From NCBI RefSeq assembly GCF_008807375.1, contig NZ_CP043311.1, positions 2,212,001 through 2,276,000 on the forward strand: a DNA stretch of 64,000 nt. Direction: 5' to 3'. Within the stretch, counting starts at the first letter, position 1. Each line of letters opens with the position of its first letter. The notes beneath the pieces were generated by a model, which was given only the letters and a program-made list of their open reading frames with translations, was not told where the DNA came from and did no database searches. Shown here one piece after another: positions 29,177-37,303 of this stretch. The stretch is from Pseudomonas lalkuanensis (GTDB lineage Bacteria; Pseudomonadota; Gammaproteobacteria; Pseudomonadales; Pseudomonadaceae). Position numbers and translations under genes: made by a program.

Positions 29177-30766
29177 TTAGACAACCACACCCTGGCTACG
29201 CAGGTAATCGTCATAGGTGCCGCTGAAGTCGGTCACGCCGTTCTCGTTCAGCTCGATGATGCGGGTGGCCAGGGAGCCGACGAACTCGCGGTCGTGGCTG
29301 ACGAAGATCAGGGTGCCCGGGTAGTTCTCCAGCGCGAGGTTCAGCGCCTCGATGGATTCCATGTCCAGGTGGTTGGTGGGTTCGTCCATCACCAGCACGT
29401 TGGGCTTCTTCAGGATCAGCTTGCCGAACAGCATGCGGCCCTGTTCGCCACCGGAAATCACCTTCACCGACTTCTTGATCTCGTCGTTGGAGAACAGCAT
29501 CCGGCCGAGGGTGCCGCGTACCACTTGTTCGCCACCCTGGGTCCACTGGGCCATCCAGTCGAACAGGGTCACGTCGTCTTCGAAGTCTTCGGCGTGATCC
29601 TGCGCGAAGTAGCCGACATCGGCGCTCTCGGTCCACTTCACGTCACCGCCCATGGGCGCCATCTCGCCGACCAGGGTGCGCAGCAGGGTGGTCTTGCCGA
29701 TACCGTTCGGGCCGATGATGGCGACACGCTCGCCGGCTTCGATCTGCATCGACAGGTTCTTGAACAGCGCGGTGCCGTCGAAGCCCTGGCTGACCTTCTC
29801 CAGGGTCACCGCCTGGCGGTGCAGCTTCTTGTACTGCTCGAAGCGGATGAACGGGCTCACGCGGCTGGACGGCTTGACCTCTTCCAACTGGATCTTGTCG
29901 ATCTGGCGCGCGCGGCTGGTGGCCTGCTTGGCCTTGGAGGCGTTGGCCGAGAAGCGGCTGACGAACTGTTGCAGCTCGGCGATCTGCGCCTTCTTCTTGG
30001 CGTTGTCCGAAAGCAGGCGCTCGCGGGCCTGTTCGGCCGCAGTCATGTACTCGTCGTAGTTGCCCGGGAACAGGCGCAGCTCGCCGTAGTCCAGGTCCGC
30101 CATGTGGGTGCAGACGCTGTTCAGGAAGTGGCGGTCGTGGGAAATGATGATCATGGTGGAGTTACGCGCCGTGAGCACGCCTTCCAGCCAGCGGATGGTG
30201 TTGATGTCCAGGTGGTTGGTCGGTTCGTCCAGCAGCAGTACGTCCGGATCGGAGAACAGCGCCTGGGCCAGCAGAACGCGGAGCTTCCAGCCAGGTGCCA
30301 CGGCGCTCATCGGGCCGAAGTGCTGGTCCAGCGGAATGCCCACGCCCAGCAGCAGCTCGCCAGCGCGGGATTCGGCGGTGTAGCCGTCCATTTCGGCGAA
30401 ATGAACTTCCAGTTCGGCCACGGCCATGCCGTCGTCTTCGCTCATTTCCGGCAGCGAGTAGATGCGGTCACGCTCGGCCTTCACCTTCCACAGCTCTTCG
30501 TGGCCCATGATCACGGTGTCGATCACGCTGAAGTCTTCGTAGGCGAACTGGTCCTGGCGCAGCTTGCCGAGACGCACGTTCGGCTCGAGCATCACCTGGC
30601 CGCCGGACGGCTCGAGTTCACCGCCAAGGATCTTCATGAAGGTCGACTTGCCGCAGCCATTGGCACCGATCAGACCGTAGCGGTTGCCGTTGCCGAACTT
30701 GACGGAAACGTTCTCGAACAGCGGCTTGGGGCCGAACTGCATGGTGATGTTGGCGGTAGAGATCAA
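29177..30766 (-). CDS. ybiT: ABC-F family ATPase (YbiT type)
   Basis: 529-aa soluble twin-ATPase of the ABC-F group, which acts on ribosomes in translation rather than transport. Domain 1 has Walker [10 protein letters not shown], degenerate signature [15 protein letters not shown] (a YbiT hallmark) and [11 protein letters not shown]. The linker with [20 protein letters not shown] follows. Domain 2 has [22 protein letters not shown] and [10 protein letters not shown]. The start is TTG at 30766 with AGGTAAACCCC before it. The prophage integrase gene ends only 20 bp upstream, so the native promoter region has been replaced by phage DNA. Confidence 0.92.
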   Translation of the reverse strand: MISTANITMQFGPKPLFENVSVKFGNGNRYGLIGANGCGKSTFMKILGGELEPSGGQVMLEPNVRLGKLRQDQFAYEDFSVIDTVIMGHEELWKVKAERDRIYSLPEMSEDDGMAVAELEVHFAEMDGYTAESRAGELLLGVGIPLDQHFGPMSAVAPGWKLRVLLAQALFSDPDVLLLDEPTNHLDINTIRWLEGVLTARNSTMIIISHDRHFLNSVCTHMADLDYGELRLFPGNYDEYMTAAEQARERLLSDNAKKKAQIAELQQFVSRFSANASKAKQATSRARQIDKIQLEEVKPSSRVSPFIRFEQYKKLHRQAVTLEKVSQGFDGTALFKNLSMQIEAGERVAIIGPNGIGKTTLLRTLVGEMAPMGGDVKWTESADVGYFAQDHAEDFEDDVTLFDWMAQWTQGGEQVVRGTLGRMLFSNDEIKKSVKVISGGEQGRMLFGKLILKKPNVLVMDEPTNHLDMESIEALNLALENYPGTLIFVSHDREFVGSLATRIIELNENGVTDFSGTYDDYLRSQGVVV

Positions 30767-30786
30767 GGGGTTTACCTATCAATAAC

Positions 30787-31980
30787 TTACGAAGTGGCGC
30801 CTTCGGCTGATACCGATTTGATACCGATATTCAACTTTTCAAGCTCGCTCCAGTCGGAGCAGGAGTTGATCCAGCGGGCATACGTCGACAGCAACATTTG
30901 GACGCTATGACCAAGCTGCTGGGAGATGAAGGCGGGGTTCATGCCGGACATTAAGCAGATTGTCGCATAGGTGTGACGGCAATTGTATGGCGGCCGGTAT
31001 CTGATCCCGAGATCGCGAAGGGTAGGGCGCCACTGGTGATGGACGTTGGACGTCTCTCGGACGTGCTCCCGGTTCTTCGAAGGCGGGAATACGAAAGGCG
31101 TTTCCTTGACCTTCCCGACTCCGTTTTTCCGACGCTCGGCGTATTCCTTGGCGAACTGCAGAGCGTGCAGGGCGCGTTCATTGAGCAGGACGAAGCGGTC
31201 ATTGCCCGTCTTGGTCCGCTCCACCACCTTGCCCAGGGCGACGGTTCGGCAGACGTGCACCTGGCGCTTGTCGATGTCCACCGACTCCCAGCGCAGGGCC
31301 AGCGCCTCGGAAATCCGCAGTCCGGTGAAGAACAGGAATTCGAACAGCGCCGCGTAGATGCGGCTTGGCCAATGCGCTGTCTCGTACAGCTTCTCAATGA
31401 TCCGGTTCGCCTCCTCCAAGGTGAACGGATCAATCTCCTTCCGCGCCCGCCGCGGTAGCTCCAGCGGCTCTGCTGGGTTCTTCTCAATCAAACCATCCGC
31501 GACAGCGGCTTTCAGGATCGTCGAGATCCGAACGATGGCGTTGCGTTTCACGCCCGGCGAGGTCCATTCCGTACCCGAGAGGATGCGGCGCAGCGCTGTC
31601 GTGGTGATCAGGTCGATCCGTGTCAGCGCCAGGTGCGGCATCCAGTACAGGTTCAGGCAGCTCTTGTAGTTCTGGTAGGTGCCCGGGGTGATCTCGCGGC
31701 TGTCCAGCCAGAGCTGGGCATAGTCGTTGAAGCGATGGCCACCGCCCACGGCACCGCCGGACCAGGGGAACAGCTCGGCGTACTTGGCGTCATCCAGCAG
31801 GCCGAGCTTGATCAGGCCGACTACCTGATCCCTAAGCTGGGATGCAGCCTTGATCCCCTTTTGCGTGGTGGGATACGGGAGCGTTTCGCAGCAGCGTCGT
31901 CCGTGCCAGGTGAAGCGAATGCGGAGGGAGTTGCGGAAGAGTTCCACCCCGGTGGGCATACCCACTGACTTTCCAGCCAT
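30787..31980 (-). CDS. int: Prophage tyrosine integrase
   Basis: 397-aa site-specific recombinase that inserts and, with an excisionase, removes the prophage. The N-terminal arm-binding region (GVELFRNSLRIRFTWHGRRC) is DUF3596-like. The core-binding domain is at about 90-170. Catalytic residues: Arg in GLRISEALAL, Lys region in ERTKTGNDRF, YNCRHTYA in place of HxLRHT (a common variant), LGHS, and the nucleophile Tyr in STYARW. The gene lies at the left prophage edge, its 3' end facing the host ABC-F gene. Confidence 0.93.
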   Translation of the reverse strand: MAGKSVGMPTGVELFRNSLRIRFTWHGRRCCETLPYPTTQKGIKAASQLRDQVVGLIKLGLLDDAKYAELFPWSGGAVGGGHRFNDYAQLWLDSREITPGTYQNYKSCLNLYWMPHLALTRIDLITTTALRRILSGTEWTSPGVKRNAIVRISTILKAAVADGLIEKNPAEPLELPRRARKEIDPFTLEEANRIIEKLYETAHWPSRIYAALFEFLFFTGLRISEALALRWESVDIDKRQVHVCRTVALGKVVERTKTGNDRFVLLNERALHALQFAKEYAERRKNGVGKVKETPFVFPPSKNREHVRETSNVHHQWRPTLRDLGIRYRPPYNCRHTYATICLMSGMNPAFISQQLGHSVQMLLSTYARWINSCSDWSELEKLNIGIKSVSAEGATS

Positions 31981-32156
31981 TCGTCATATCTCCGTTTGCT
32001 GTAGATGATCTGGCGGCCGTTCTTGATCCAGACGCCTTCCGGGATTTGCTTGCGGGCGCGGCGCGCCTGGAGGGAGCGGACTGTGGTGCCGAGCAGCTCA
32101 GCCATCTGCTTCTCGGAGACCTTGTCCAGGCCCTCGGTATTTTCTGCTGCGGACAT
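31821..32156 (-). CDS. Excisionase-like MerR/AlpA-type DNA-binding protein
   Basis: 111 aa. The first 65 residues form a small winged helix: SEKQMAELLGTTVRSLQARR, then ARKQIPEGVWIKNGRQIIYS and KRRYDEWLES, typical of phage Xis proteins. The rest is read out of frame over the first 160 bp of int and is Pro/Ser/Arg-rich. GAGGT lies upstream of the ATG. The position directly before int supports an excision or directionality role. Confidence 0.75.
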   Translation of the reverse strand: MSAAENTEGLDKVSEKQMAELLGTTVRSLQARRARKQIPEGVWIKNGRQIIYSKRRYDEWLESQWVCPPGWNSSATPSAFASPGTDDAAAKRSRIPPRKRGSRLHPSLGIR

Positions 32157-32191
32157 GGGGAGTTACCTCGCTGGTCAGCGCTGGGGCTGGG

Positions 32192-32377
32192 CTACCAATT
32201 GGGATGATTACGGGTCTTTCTGGCTGCCCACACGATGACCATGGGCGCGGTGATAGGCCAAGCCAGCGCCGCAAGCGCTGCGCCGGCCGGATTGAACTTG
32301 CGTCCTTGGGTGACGCAGAAGGCCGCGTCGACGCTCATGTCGATCAGTGCGATCGACAGGTAGAAGGCAATGAGCAT
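32192..32377 (-). CDS. Small phage membrane protein
   Basis: 61 aa with two hydrophobic segments (MLIAFYLSIALIDMSV and GAALAALAWPITAPMVIVWA) and a basic tail. A very good ribosome site, GGAGAGG, lies 7 bp before the ATG, which supports a real gene. No family recognised. Part of the leftward operon. Confidence 0.6.
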   Translation of the reverse strand: MLIAFYLSIALIDMSVDAAFCVTQGRKFNPAGAALAALAWPITAPMVIVWAARKTRNHPNW

Positions 32378-32431
32378 GGCAATACCTCTCCGCCGACTCT
32401 CGCCGGCAGCTGGTGGGGTAGGTGGGGAAGG

Positions 32432-32662
32432 TCAGGCCAGCAGGTCGGGGGCGGGTCTCTTGGCTCGCCGCAGTGGCAGGTTGTGCTGGCGGAAGAAGTC
32501 GCGGCGCGCCTCGAGCCAGGCCTTGTAGGCCCAGCCGGATCGGCTGCTGAACGGGTAAGAGTCGTCGATGACTTTGGCGATGGCTTCCGGCTCAAGGCCG
32601 GAGGCGTTGGCATCCCTGTGCTGGGCGAGCATGTGCCGCCAGCTGGTGGCGTACCAGCTCAT
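32432..32662 (-). CDS. Phage protein of unknown function
   Basis: 76 aa, basic and aromatic (MSWYATSWRHMLAQHRDANA ... WAYKAWLEARRDFFRQHNLP). GGAGG upstream and the ATGA overlap with the preceding gene's stop set the start at 32662. No recognisable domain; part of the leftward operon. Confidence 0.6.
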   Translation of the reverse strand: MSWYATSWRHMLAQHRDANASGLEPEAIAKVIDDSYPFSSRSGWAYKAWLEARRDFFRQHNLPLRRAKRPAPDLLA

Positions 32663-32958
32663 GAACCCGCCTCCTTCCCTTGCTGGGCAAGGATGGCGCG
32701 GAGTTCTCTGACTGCGGCGTTTCGTTCGATGTTGCGTCGAACGGTCTCTTCCAGTGGAAGAAACATGCAGTCTTGTAGCGCTCGCTCCAGCACCTCCCTT
32801 GGCACCATCACGCAACCCTCAGGGATGGCGTCACGCTGGGCGGTGACCCGTGCGAGTTCCTGCTCCACCTTCTCGTGATCCTCTTCCAGTACAACGGTCT
32901 CCCGCTTGCTGTACTGCATGAAATCGACCATGGCGCTGTGGCGTTGGGCTCTATCCAT
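32659..32958 (-). CDS. Phage protein of unknown function, helical
   Basis: 99 aa. The middle (TVVLEEDHEKVEQELARVTA) is a probable coiled coil and the C terminus (RNIERNAAVRELRAILAQQG) is helical. AAGGAG precedes ATG 32958; the longer frame lacks this site. Translationally coupled to the next gene. Confidence 0.6.
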   Translation of the reverse strand: MDRAQRHSAMVDFMQYSKRETVVLEEDHEKVEQELARVTAQRDAIPEGCVMVPREVLERALQDCMFLPLEETVRRNIERNAAVRELRAILAQQGKEAGS

Positions 32959-33514
32959 GGGAGGACTCCTTGCTTTCGGCGCGGTCACGGCGCTCGATCT
33001 CGGCCAGGATCAGCGCCCCAGCCTTGACCAGCATCCGCCGGGAGCCACCTTTGGTGCTCGGCCCCGTGCGACCTTCGCCACACCCCTTGCCTGGCCAGGG
33101 GAATCGCTCTATCCCGAAGACAACATGCGGCGCTTCTCCGCACGCGCAGAGGGCATAGCAGGCCGCCGCAATGCCTAGGTCGCTCGGGTACTTGTGCTCG
33201 TCGTCGTGCTCCGGCGTCCAGCCTTCGGCCTCGATCTGCCGGAGTCGCTCGGCCAGAACATCGCGGGCGGCTGACTGCGGAACCGCGGGAAGCACAAGAG
33301 CCGGGGCTGGGCCTTGGTGGCTTTCCGAGGTGTGGCAGTGCTGCCTGCCGCAGTCGTGGGCGTAGGGGTCGCCACAGAACCCGGCTGCATCGTAGGAGCG
33401 AACCGCAGCAATTAACTCCTCTGCATGCTTCCGGGTCACCAGGTCGCTGATCAGATGGTTGTCCAGTGCCCACTGAAGTCCAGCTAGGTGTCGCGTCTCA
33501 AGTTGTTGGTTCAC
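32951..33514 (-). CDS. Conserved phage protein of unknown function
   Basis: 187 aa. The C-terminal half (ERLRQIEAEGWTPEHDDEHK, then AAACYALCACGEAP, WPGKGCGEG, and RRMLVKAGALILAEIERRDR) is a pattern seen often in phage early regions without known function. Starts in an ATGA overlap with the upstream gene. No catalytic motif identified. Confidence 0.65.
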   Translation of the reverse strand: MNQQLETRHLAGLQWALDNHLISDLVTRKHAEELIAAVRSYDAAGFCGDPYAHDCGRQHCHTSESHQGPAPALVLPAVPQSAARDVLAERLRQIEAEGWTPEHDDEHKYPSDLGIAAACYALCACGEAPHVVFGIERFPWPGKGCGEGRTGPSTKGGSRRMLVKAGALILAEIERRDRAESKESSHG

Positions 33515-33708
33515 GACTGCTGCTCCTTCCGCTCATAGGCGGCGGTGAACTCGGAAATTTCGGTGCTCAGGTCCTGGGCCAGGACGCTGGAGTGGTTGAG
33601 ATGGTTCTTGGCGCGCTTGAGCAGGGCGATGGCCTGGGCCAGGGGATGGTCTGTCAGCAGGGCGTCGGTCTTCTGCTGGAAGGCGGAGGGCTGCATGCTG
33701 GTGGTCAT
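33511..33708 (-). CDS. Small helical phage protein
   Basis: 65 aa, mostly helical (MTTSMQPSAFQQKTDALLTD ... AIALLKRAKNHLNHSSVLAQ). The start at 33708 overlaps the preceding gene's stop. Function unknown. Confidence 0.5.
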   Translation of the reverse strand: MTTSMQPSAFQQKTDALLTDHPLAQAIALLKRAKNHLNHSSVLAQDLSTEISEFTAAYERKEQQS

Positions 33709-34010
33709 GGCATCGATCTCCCAATCTCTGCAGCAGCCTCGACGATGGCGCGCCTGAAGCACGGCTGCTCGACGCTGACCTTGCCGAGTCGTGTCATGTC
33801 CAAGTCGCCAGCACCCCACACGGATCCATTCTCGAAGTCGACGGAGAATTGCAGGGCGGCGGCCAAGCGGAACGCGTCGCCGGCATCGTCGAGAGGTTCC
33901 CATTGCTCATAATCAATTCCGCCATCAAGCGATATGCAGCCCGTTCCGCTGTCATAGATTCCGTTGATGGCCTTCGCCGCCAGCTCCAGTAGTTCGCGGT
34001 CGGTGCTCAT
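33705..34010 (-). CDS. Phage protein of unknown function
   Basis: 101 aa, acidic (MSTDRELLELAAKAINGIYD; EQWEPLDDAGDAFRLAAALQ; CFRRAIVEAAAEIG). The pattern is common in Pseudomonas phages but uncharacterised. It overlaps both neighbours by four bases, so it is translationally coupled. Confidence 0.6.
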   Translation of the reverse strand: MSTDRELLELAAKAINGIYDSGTGCISLDGGIDYEQWEPLDDAGDAFRLAAALQFSVDFENGSVWGAGDLDMTRLGKVSVEQPCFRRAIVEAAAEIGRSMP

Positions 34011-34342
34011 GCTGGCAGCCCTCCTGCGGTAGCCAGTGCCCGGCGCCCGATGTCGGCGGCCATCACCCGGACAATGCCCAGGTGACAGGCAATGTGGTGC
34101 TCGAGCATGGCGCCCTTGGATTCGTGCCAGCCCGGCAGCAGCGCGACGGTGTCGCAGGTGATCAGTTGGGCGATGGCCAGGCGGAGGTAACCAGACCAGG
34201 TCGTGTCGGCCGGCGCTTCGTTCTCCGCAGGGTTCTCGACATGGAAGCCAAGCTCACGGAGGCGGGCGGCTTCGGCATGGAATGCCGGGTAGTTGAACTC
34301 CGGCAGGCCGGTCATGGGGCCGGCAAGGTAGATGCGCTTCAT
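34007..34342 (-). CDS. DUF4406 nucleoside-deoxyribosyltransferase-like protein
   Basis: 111 aa. The N terminus KRIYLAGPMTGLPEFNYPAF and WHESKGAMLEHHIACHLGI match DUF4406, a phage family with the fold of nucleoside 2-deoxyribosyltransferases. The Glu in KGAMLEHHIA sits near the catalytic Glu position. A role in nucleotide metabolism is plausible but unproven. GGAGGTGCAGGC precedes the start. Confidence 0.75.
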   Translation of the reverse strand: MKRIYLAGPMTGLPEFNYPAFHAEAARLRELGFHVENPAENEAPADTTWSGYLRLAIAQLITCDTVALLPGWHESKGAMLEHHIACHLGIVRVMAADIGRRALATAGGLPA

Positions 34343-34809
34343 GCCTGCACCTCCGGCGCTGCCGGCAGCGGCATCCAGTGGGTGACCTCATCTCCCGAGC
34401 CAGCCTCAATCAGAGGTGAGTACCAGCCGTCGTAATCCGAGTGCTCCTTCACGTCATGCCAGCCTGTGGTTATCAGGCATCCATCTTCATCGGCGTCCGG
34501 GTGGAAATCGCTGTGGAGTGGGAATTTGTTTAGGTAGCGGGCGGAGAAGACGTAGGACTGGCCGTTGCTTGCCCGCCGCACGCACACGATGAGCTCGTGC
34601 TCATCACCTTCTGGTACCTCCGGCAGGCGATCGCTCACCGGTACCCACTGCGGTTCCTGCTGTCCGCGGGCGCGGCCCATGGCGTAGGCCTTGTCCTGGA
34701 ACTCCATCAAGCGGTCGTTACCGGTGCCGAAGATGATGTCGATGTAGCTGGTGTGCAGGGCTTCGACCGCGGCCAGGTCGGCCGGGTGGTTCTGGTTTTC
34801 TGCGGACAT
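34339..34809 (-). CDS. DUF551-domain phage protein
   Basis: 156 aa. The C-terminal two thirds begin WVPVSDRLPEVPEGDEHELI and end THWMPLPAAPEV, the DUF551 hallmark. An N-terminal region of about 50 residues is helical. Common in phage left arms; function unknown. GGAGGG precedes the start. Confidence 0.75.
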   Translation of the reverse strand: MSAENQNHPADLAAVEALHTSYIDIIFGTGNDRLMEFQDKAYAMGRARGQQEPQWVPVSDRLPEVPEGDEHELIVCVRRASNGQSYVFSARYLNKFPLHSDFHPDADEDGCLITTGWHDVKEHSDYDGWYSPLIEAGSGDEVTHWMPLPAAPEVQA

Positions 34810-34861
34810 GAGTTGGCCCTCCCTGGCGTTGATTCGCCAAGCTGAGTAGGTAGGGGATGGA

Positions 34862-34948
34862 TCAGGACTTGGGTGAAACGGGGGAGCAGTTCAGGCAGCC
34901 ACAGGGCATGGGCTTGCCGGTGTGGCGACAGAAGATAGGTCGGGTCAT
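34862..34948 (-). CDS. Possible 28-aa Cys-rich micro-protein
   Basis: MTRPIFCRHTGKPMPCGCLN-C is followed by seven residues and a stop. Four Cys and one His in 15 residues could bind a metal. No clear ribosome site, so existence is uncertain. Confidence 0.3.
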   Translation of the reverse strand: MTRPIFCRHTGKPMPCGCLNCSPVSPKS

Positions 34949-35006
34949 GGGTGGCTACGGTTTTCGGGGCTAAGCTGTTCCGAGGCTCACGGCAAAGGAC
35001 TGCGTG

Positions 35007-35270
35007 ATGAACAAGGCTCAGCAGGTGTTTGTTGAAAGCTCGCTAGGGATGGCCCTGCTGCTGGTCAGCATTGGGTGGGCCGTCTTGTTGGCGTGGCAGA
35101 TAGGGGCGCCCTTCCTGCCTGATGGCCACTCCTTCGTTAGATTCGTCGAAGGCATTCTTACCTTGGATCGCGCTGCGCTTTTGGTGACAGCGAAGGGGTT
35201 CTTTGTGCTCCTCTGGATTTGGCTATGCGTGTATGTCCGGCTGGGGATGAAGAGGGAGTCAATGCACTAG
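35007..35270 (+). CDS. Small membrane protein, moron-like
   Basis: 87 aa with two transmembrane segments (MALLLVSIGWAVLLAWQIGA; ALLVTAKGFFVLLWIWLCVY). It is transcribed against the leftward operon. The start may be GTG 35004 or ATG 35007; ATG is preferred. No family recognised. Confidence 0.6.
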   Translation: MNKAQQVFVESSLGMALLLVSIGWAVLLAWQIGAPFLPDGHSFVRFVEGILTLDRAALLVTAKGFFVLLWIWLCVYVRLGMKRESMH

Positions 35271-35373
35271 TCGCCCTTGGGAAAGTAGTTGGGCGTCAGC
35301 AATTCCCTCGCCAGATAGGCGGAAAAGAGTTTCCGAAAACGGGTAATAGGTTTCCGGGGAAGGGATGACAGGT

Positions 35374-35742
35374 TCAGGCGGCTGTCTTCTGACGCCGCGC
35401 GCCGCGGTGCTCCGGCTCGGGCTGGTACTGGGGCGGCCTGATCGTTGCTGCGATCAACTGCTTCCAGGTGGAGGCGTAGTTGGGCAGGCAGATGCCGAAC
35501 TCCTTGGTGTCGTACTCCACCTCGCAGGCCAGCTTTTCGATCAGACTGAGCAGCGCAGCGATGTTCGAGCAGCCGCTGTTGTAGTAGCCAAGATGTTCAA
35601 GCACCCGGGCTTCGTCGTAGCGACCGGCGCTCTCCAGCTTCCAGCAGTAGCCTTTGTCGTCTGAGCGCCAGAGTGTGATTGCCTTGTGGCGTCGGTACGT
35701 GTGATTCAGGCTGATCACGATGAAGAGATTTTCTGCGGGCAT
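35374..35742 (-). CDS. Phage protein of unknown function
   Basis: 122 aa (MPAENLFIVISLNHTYRRHK; then ITLWRSDDKGYCWKLESAGR; ending in a basic tail). Such proteins are frequent in Pseudomonas prophages without known role. Start choice between 35742 and 35778 is uncertain because neither has a good ribosome site. The neighbouring gene at 35795 is divergent. Confidence 0.6.
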   Translation of the reverse strand: MPAENLFIVISLNHTYRRHKAITLWRSDDKGYCWKLESAGRYDEARVLEHLGYYNSGCSNIAALLSLIEKLACEVEYDTKEFGICLPNYASTWKQLIAATIRPPQYQPEPEHRGARRQKTAA

Positions 35743-35794
35743 AGGGGGGGCTCTGTGGAAATAGTTTTGTGTCGGCATATATGGGGGATAGATC

Positions 35795-36556
35795 GTGGAA
35801 TATGAAAAGCGACTGGTTTGTTTTATAGATTTGCTTGGGTTTAAGTCGACAATTGAAAAAAGTGCCGATGATTCGAATTTTCGAGCGCGCCTGTACGAGG
35901 TTGTTGACGCTCTGGGTAAGGGGGAGATAGAGGAGTATATTTATGGATCAATTCCAATACTGGATAAGGATGGGCTAAAGCCGGCTCGGGAAAAATACAG
36001 TGCCGCAGAAATCAGAGAAAGATTCCATCCAATGGTCAGAATGGAGGTTACCCAGTTCTCTGACTCATTTGTCTTTTCTGTGCCAGCTGAAAATGATGCC
36101 GCTTGTGAGATGCTGGTAAAGGCTGCTTTTGCAGTTCATATGGTTTTCTTCCTTGAACTCGACCTCCTCATGAGAGGAGGGCTAACTGTAGGGAGCCTGG
36201 TTCACGTTAAAAATGGCCCTCTATTTGGGCCTGCCATGAATGAGGCCCATGCAATTGAAAGTTCTGAAGCTATTTATCCAAGGGTGGTTGTTTCTGAAGA
36301 GGCAAAGTCTCACTTGGATAAGGTTCTTTCTGGACTGGATCTAGAGGGAGCTATTAAAAAAGGGTTCGATGGTCGCTATTTTTTCGACTTGATTGATATT
36401 CTCACGTGGCCTGCTAATGCAATCAGAAGTAGAAGAGACTTGAGTGATCGTCTTTTCAGAATTGAAAAGGATATTCTGTCGACGGAGAAGCGAGCCCATT
36501 CAAAAATTGCCTACCTCCTCCACAGATGGTCGCAGGTAGAGCCGGAGTTTTCGTAG
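35795..36556 (+). CDS. AT-rich cargo gene; protein with class III nucleotide-cyclase-like motifs
   Basis: 253 aa, strikingly AT-rich compared with both flanks (about one third GC in the 60 bases at 35821-35880), so probably acquired separately. Motifs in order: FIDLLGFK with Asp12, VTQFSDSFVFS with Asp90, RGGLTVGSLV at 127-136 and GPLFGPAMNEAHAIES at 141-156. In order and spacing these resemble class III adenylate/guanylate cyclase domains: two metal-binding Asp, a substrate-loop Gly motif and the AaR-like helix. No HAMP, TM or effector domain is seen. Active cyclase, degenerate relative or a different member of the fold cannot be separated by eye. Confidence 0.6.
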   Translation: MEYEKRLVCFIDLLGFKSTIEKSADDSNFRARLYEVVDALGKGEIEEYIYGSIPILDKDGLKPAREKYSAAEIRERFHPMVRMEVTQFSDSFVFSVPAENDAACEMLVKAAFAVHMVFFLELDLLMRGGLTVGSLVHVKNGPLFGPAMNEAHAIESSEAIYPRVVVSEEAKSHLDKVLSGLDLEGAIKKGFDGRYFFDLIDILTWPANAIRSRRDLSDRLFRIEKDILSTEKRAHSKIAYLLHRWSQVEPEFS

Positions 36557-36657
36557 CTTTGCCTCAGGTTCTATGGCGCTAATCCTTCGCCGTAGTGGCA
36601 CTATCGCAGGGAGTGGGGTAGGTTCGATGTATCGGCGTGGTGCCGAAGGTGGACGTT

Positions 36658-36882
36658 ATGAGCCCTTGCACCGATTGCAGGACCCTTATTGATGGGAATG
36701 GTCGATCAAGCCCACATGCAGGCCTTGTCCAGATAGGCCAGAGAAAAACTCAAGCCTTTGCCAGACCTAAGTGCATCTTCACAACCTATCGGTGTAGCGC
36801 TTGTGGGGCTTGTCTGGAGCACATGGACGATAGGGATGAGAAGGACTACCGCTGGTATTTAAAGGGCCCGAGCAACGCATGA
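36658..36882 (+). CDS. Small zinc-ribbon protein
   Basis: 74 aa with CTDC near residues 4-7 and CSACGAC near 46-52, spaced like a four-Cys zinc ribbon. The C terminus is acidic then basic. AGGTGG before ATG 36658 decides the start. It lies downstream of the cyclase-like gene on the same strand and could be its partner or a separate moron. Confidence 0.6.
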   Translation: MSPCTDCRTLIDGNGRSSPHAGLVQIGQRKTQAFARPKCIFTTYRCSACGACLEHMDDRDEKDYRWYLKGPSNA

Positions 36883-36893
36883 GGCCTGTGTAG

Positions 36894-36992
36894 TTACACC
36901 ACCCTGCAATGCCACGACTGCGCATAGGCCACCCCGTCGATGATCTCCGTTCCGGTGATCACCAGGGCGAGAGTGGCGCGCGGTCTCCTCGT
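36894..36992 (-). pseudogene. Possible 3' remnant of a phage gene
   Basis: The minus strand reads RATLALVITGTEIIDGVAYA followed by QSWHCRVV and a stop, with an in-frame stop eight codons before. It looks protein-like but lacks a start, suggesting a truncated gene left by insertion of the neighbouring plus-strand genes. Confidence 0.3.
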
Positions 36993-37037
36993 CGACTAGG
37001 TTCGATTGGCGGTAGTGAGCCAATCAAGGAGAGCGAC

Positions 37038-37286
37038 ATGGTCGAGGCAGTTGATCGTGAGTGGGATCGAGAGTTTGAGCACAAAGGAATCAAGTACGAG
37101 ATTGGCTTCAGCTGGAAGGACGGCAACGTACCTTCGGCGGCTTTAGTTAAAATTCCCGTGCAGCAAGGTGTGTCCGGCGCACATGCTCAGCACCTTTCTG
37201 CCAGTTGGAGTAGCGAGGCTGAAGCTTTGGATCAGGCCAAGGCATATGCAGCCAAGTACATCGACACTAAATTCCGCGCCGATTGA
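37038..37286 (+). CDS. Small phage/moron protein of unknown function
   Basis: 82 aa (MVEAVDREWDREFEHKGIKY; later ASWSSEAEALDQAKAYAAKY). AAGGAG lies 6 bp before ATG 37038. No signal peptide, no known domain. Transcribed against the surrounding leftward operon. Confidence 0.6.
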   Translation: MVEAVDREWDREFEHKGIKYEIGFSWKDGNVPSAALVKIPVQQGVSGAHAQHLSASWSSEAEALDQAKAYAAKYIDTKFRAD

Positions 37287-37303
37287 TCCAGTCGCCGTGG
37301 TGT

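Noticed and set aside
30808-30828. Tandem TGATACCGAT repeat at the 3' end of int
   Set aside because: Short, and inside the integrase coding sequence; could be chance or an arm site, but there is no second cluster to support it.
28916-30910. 664-codon open frame on the plus strand
   Set aside because: Antisense shadow of the ABC-F gene; it also crosses the host-prophage border, which no real gene would do.
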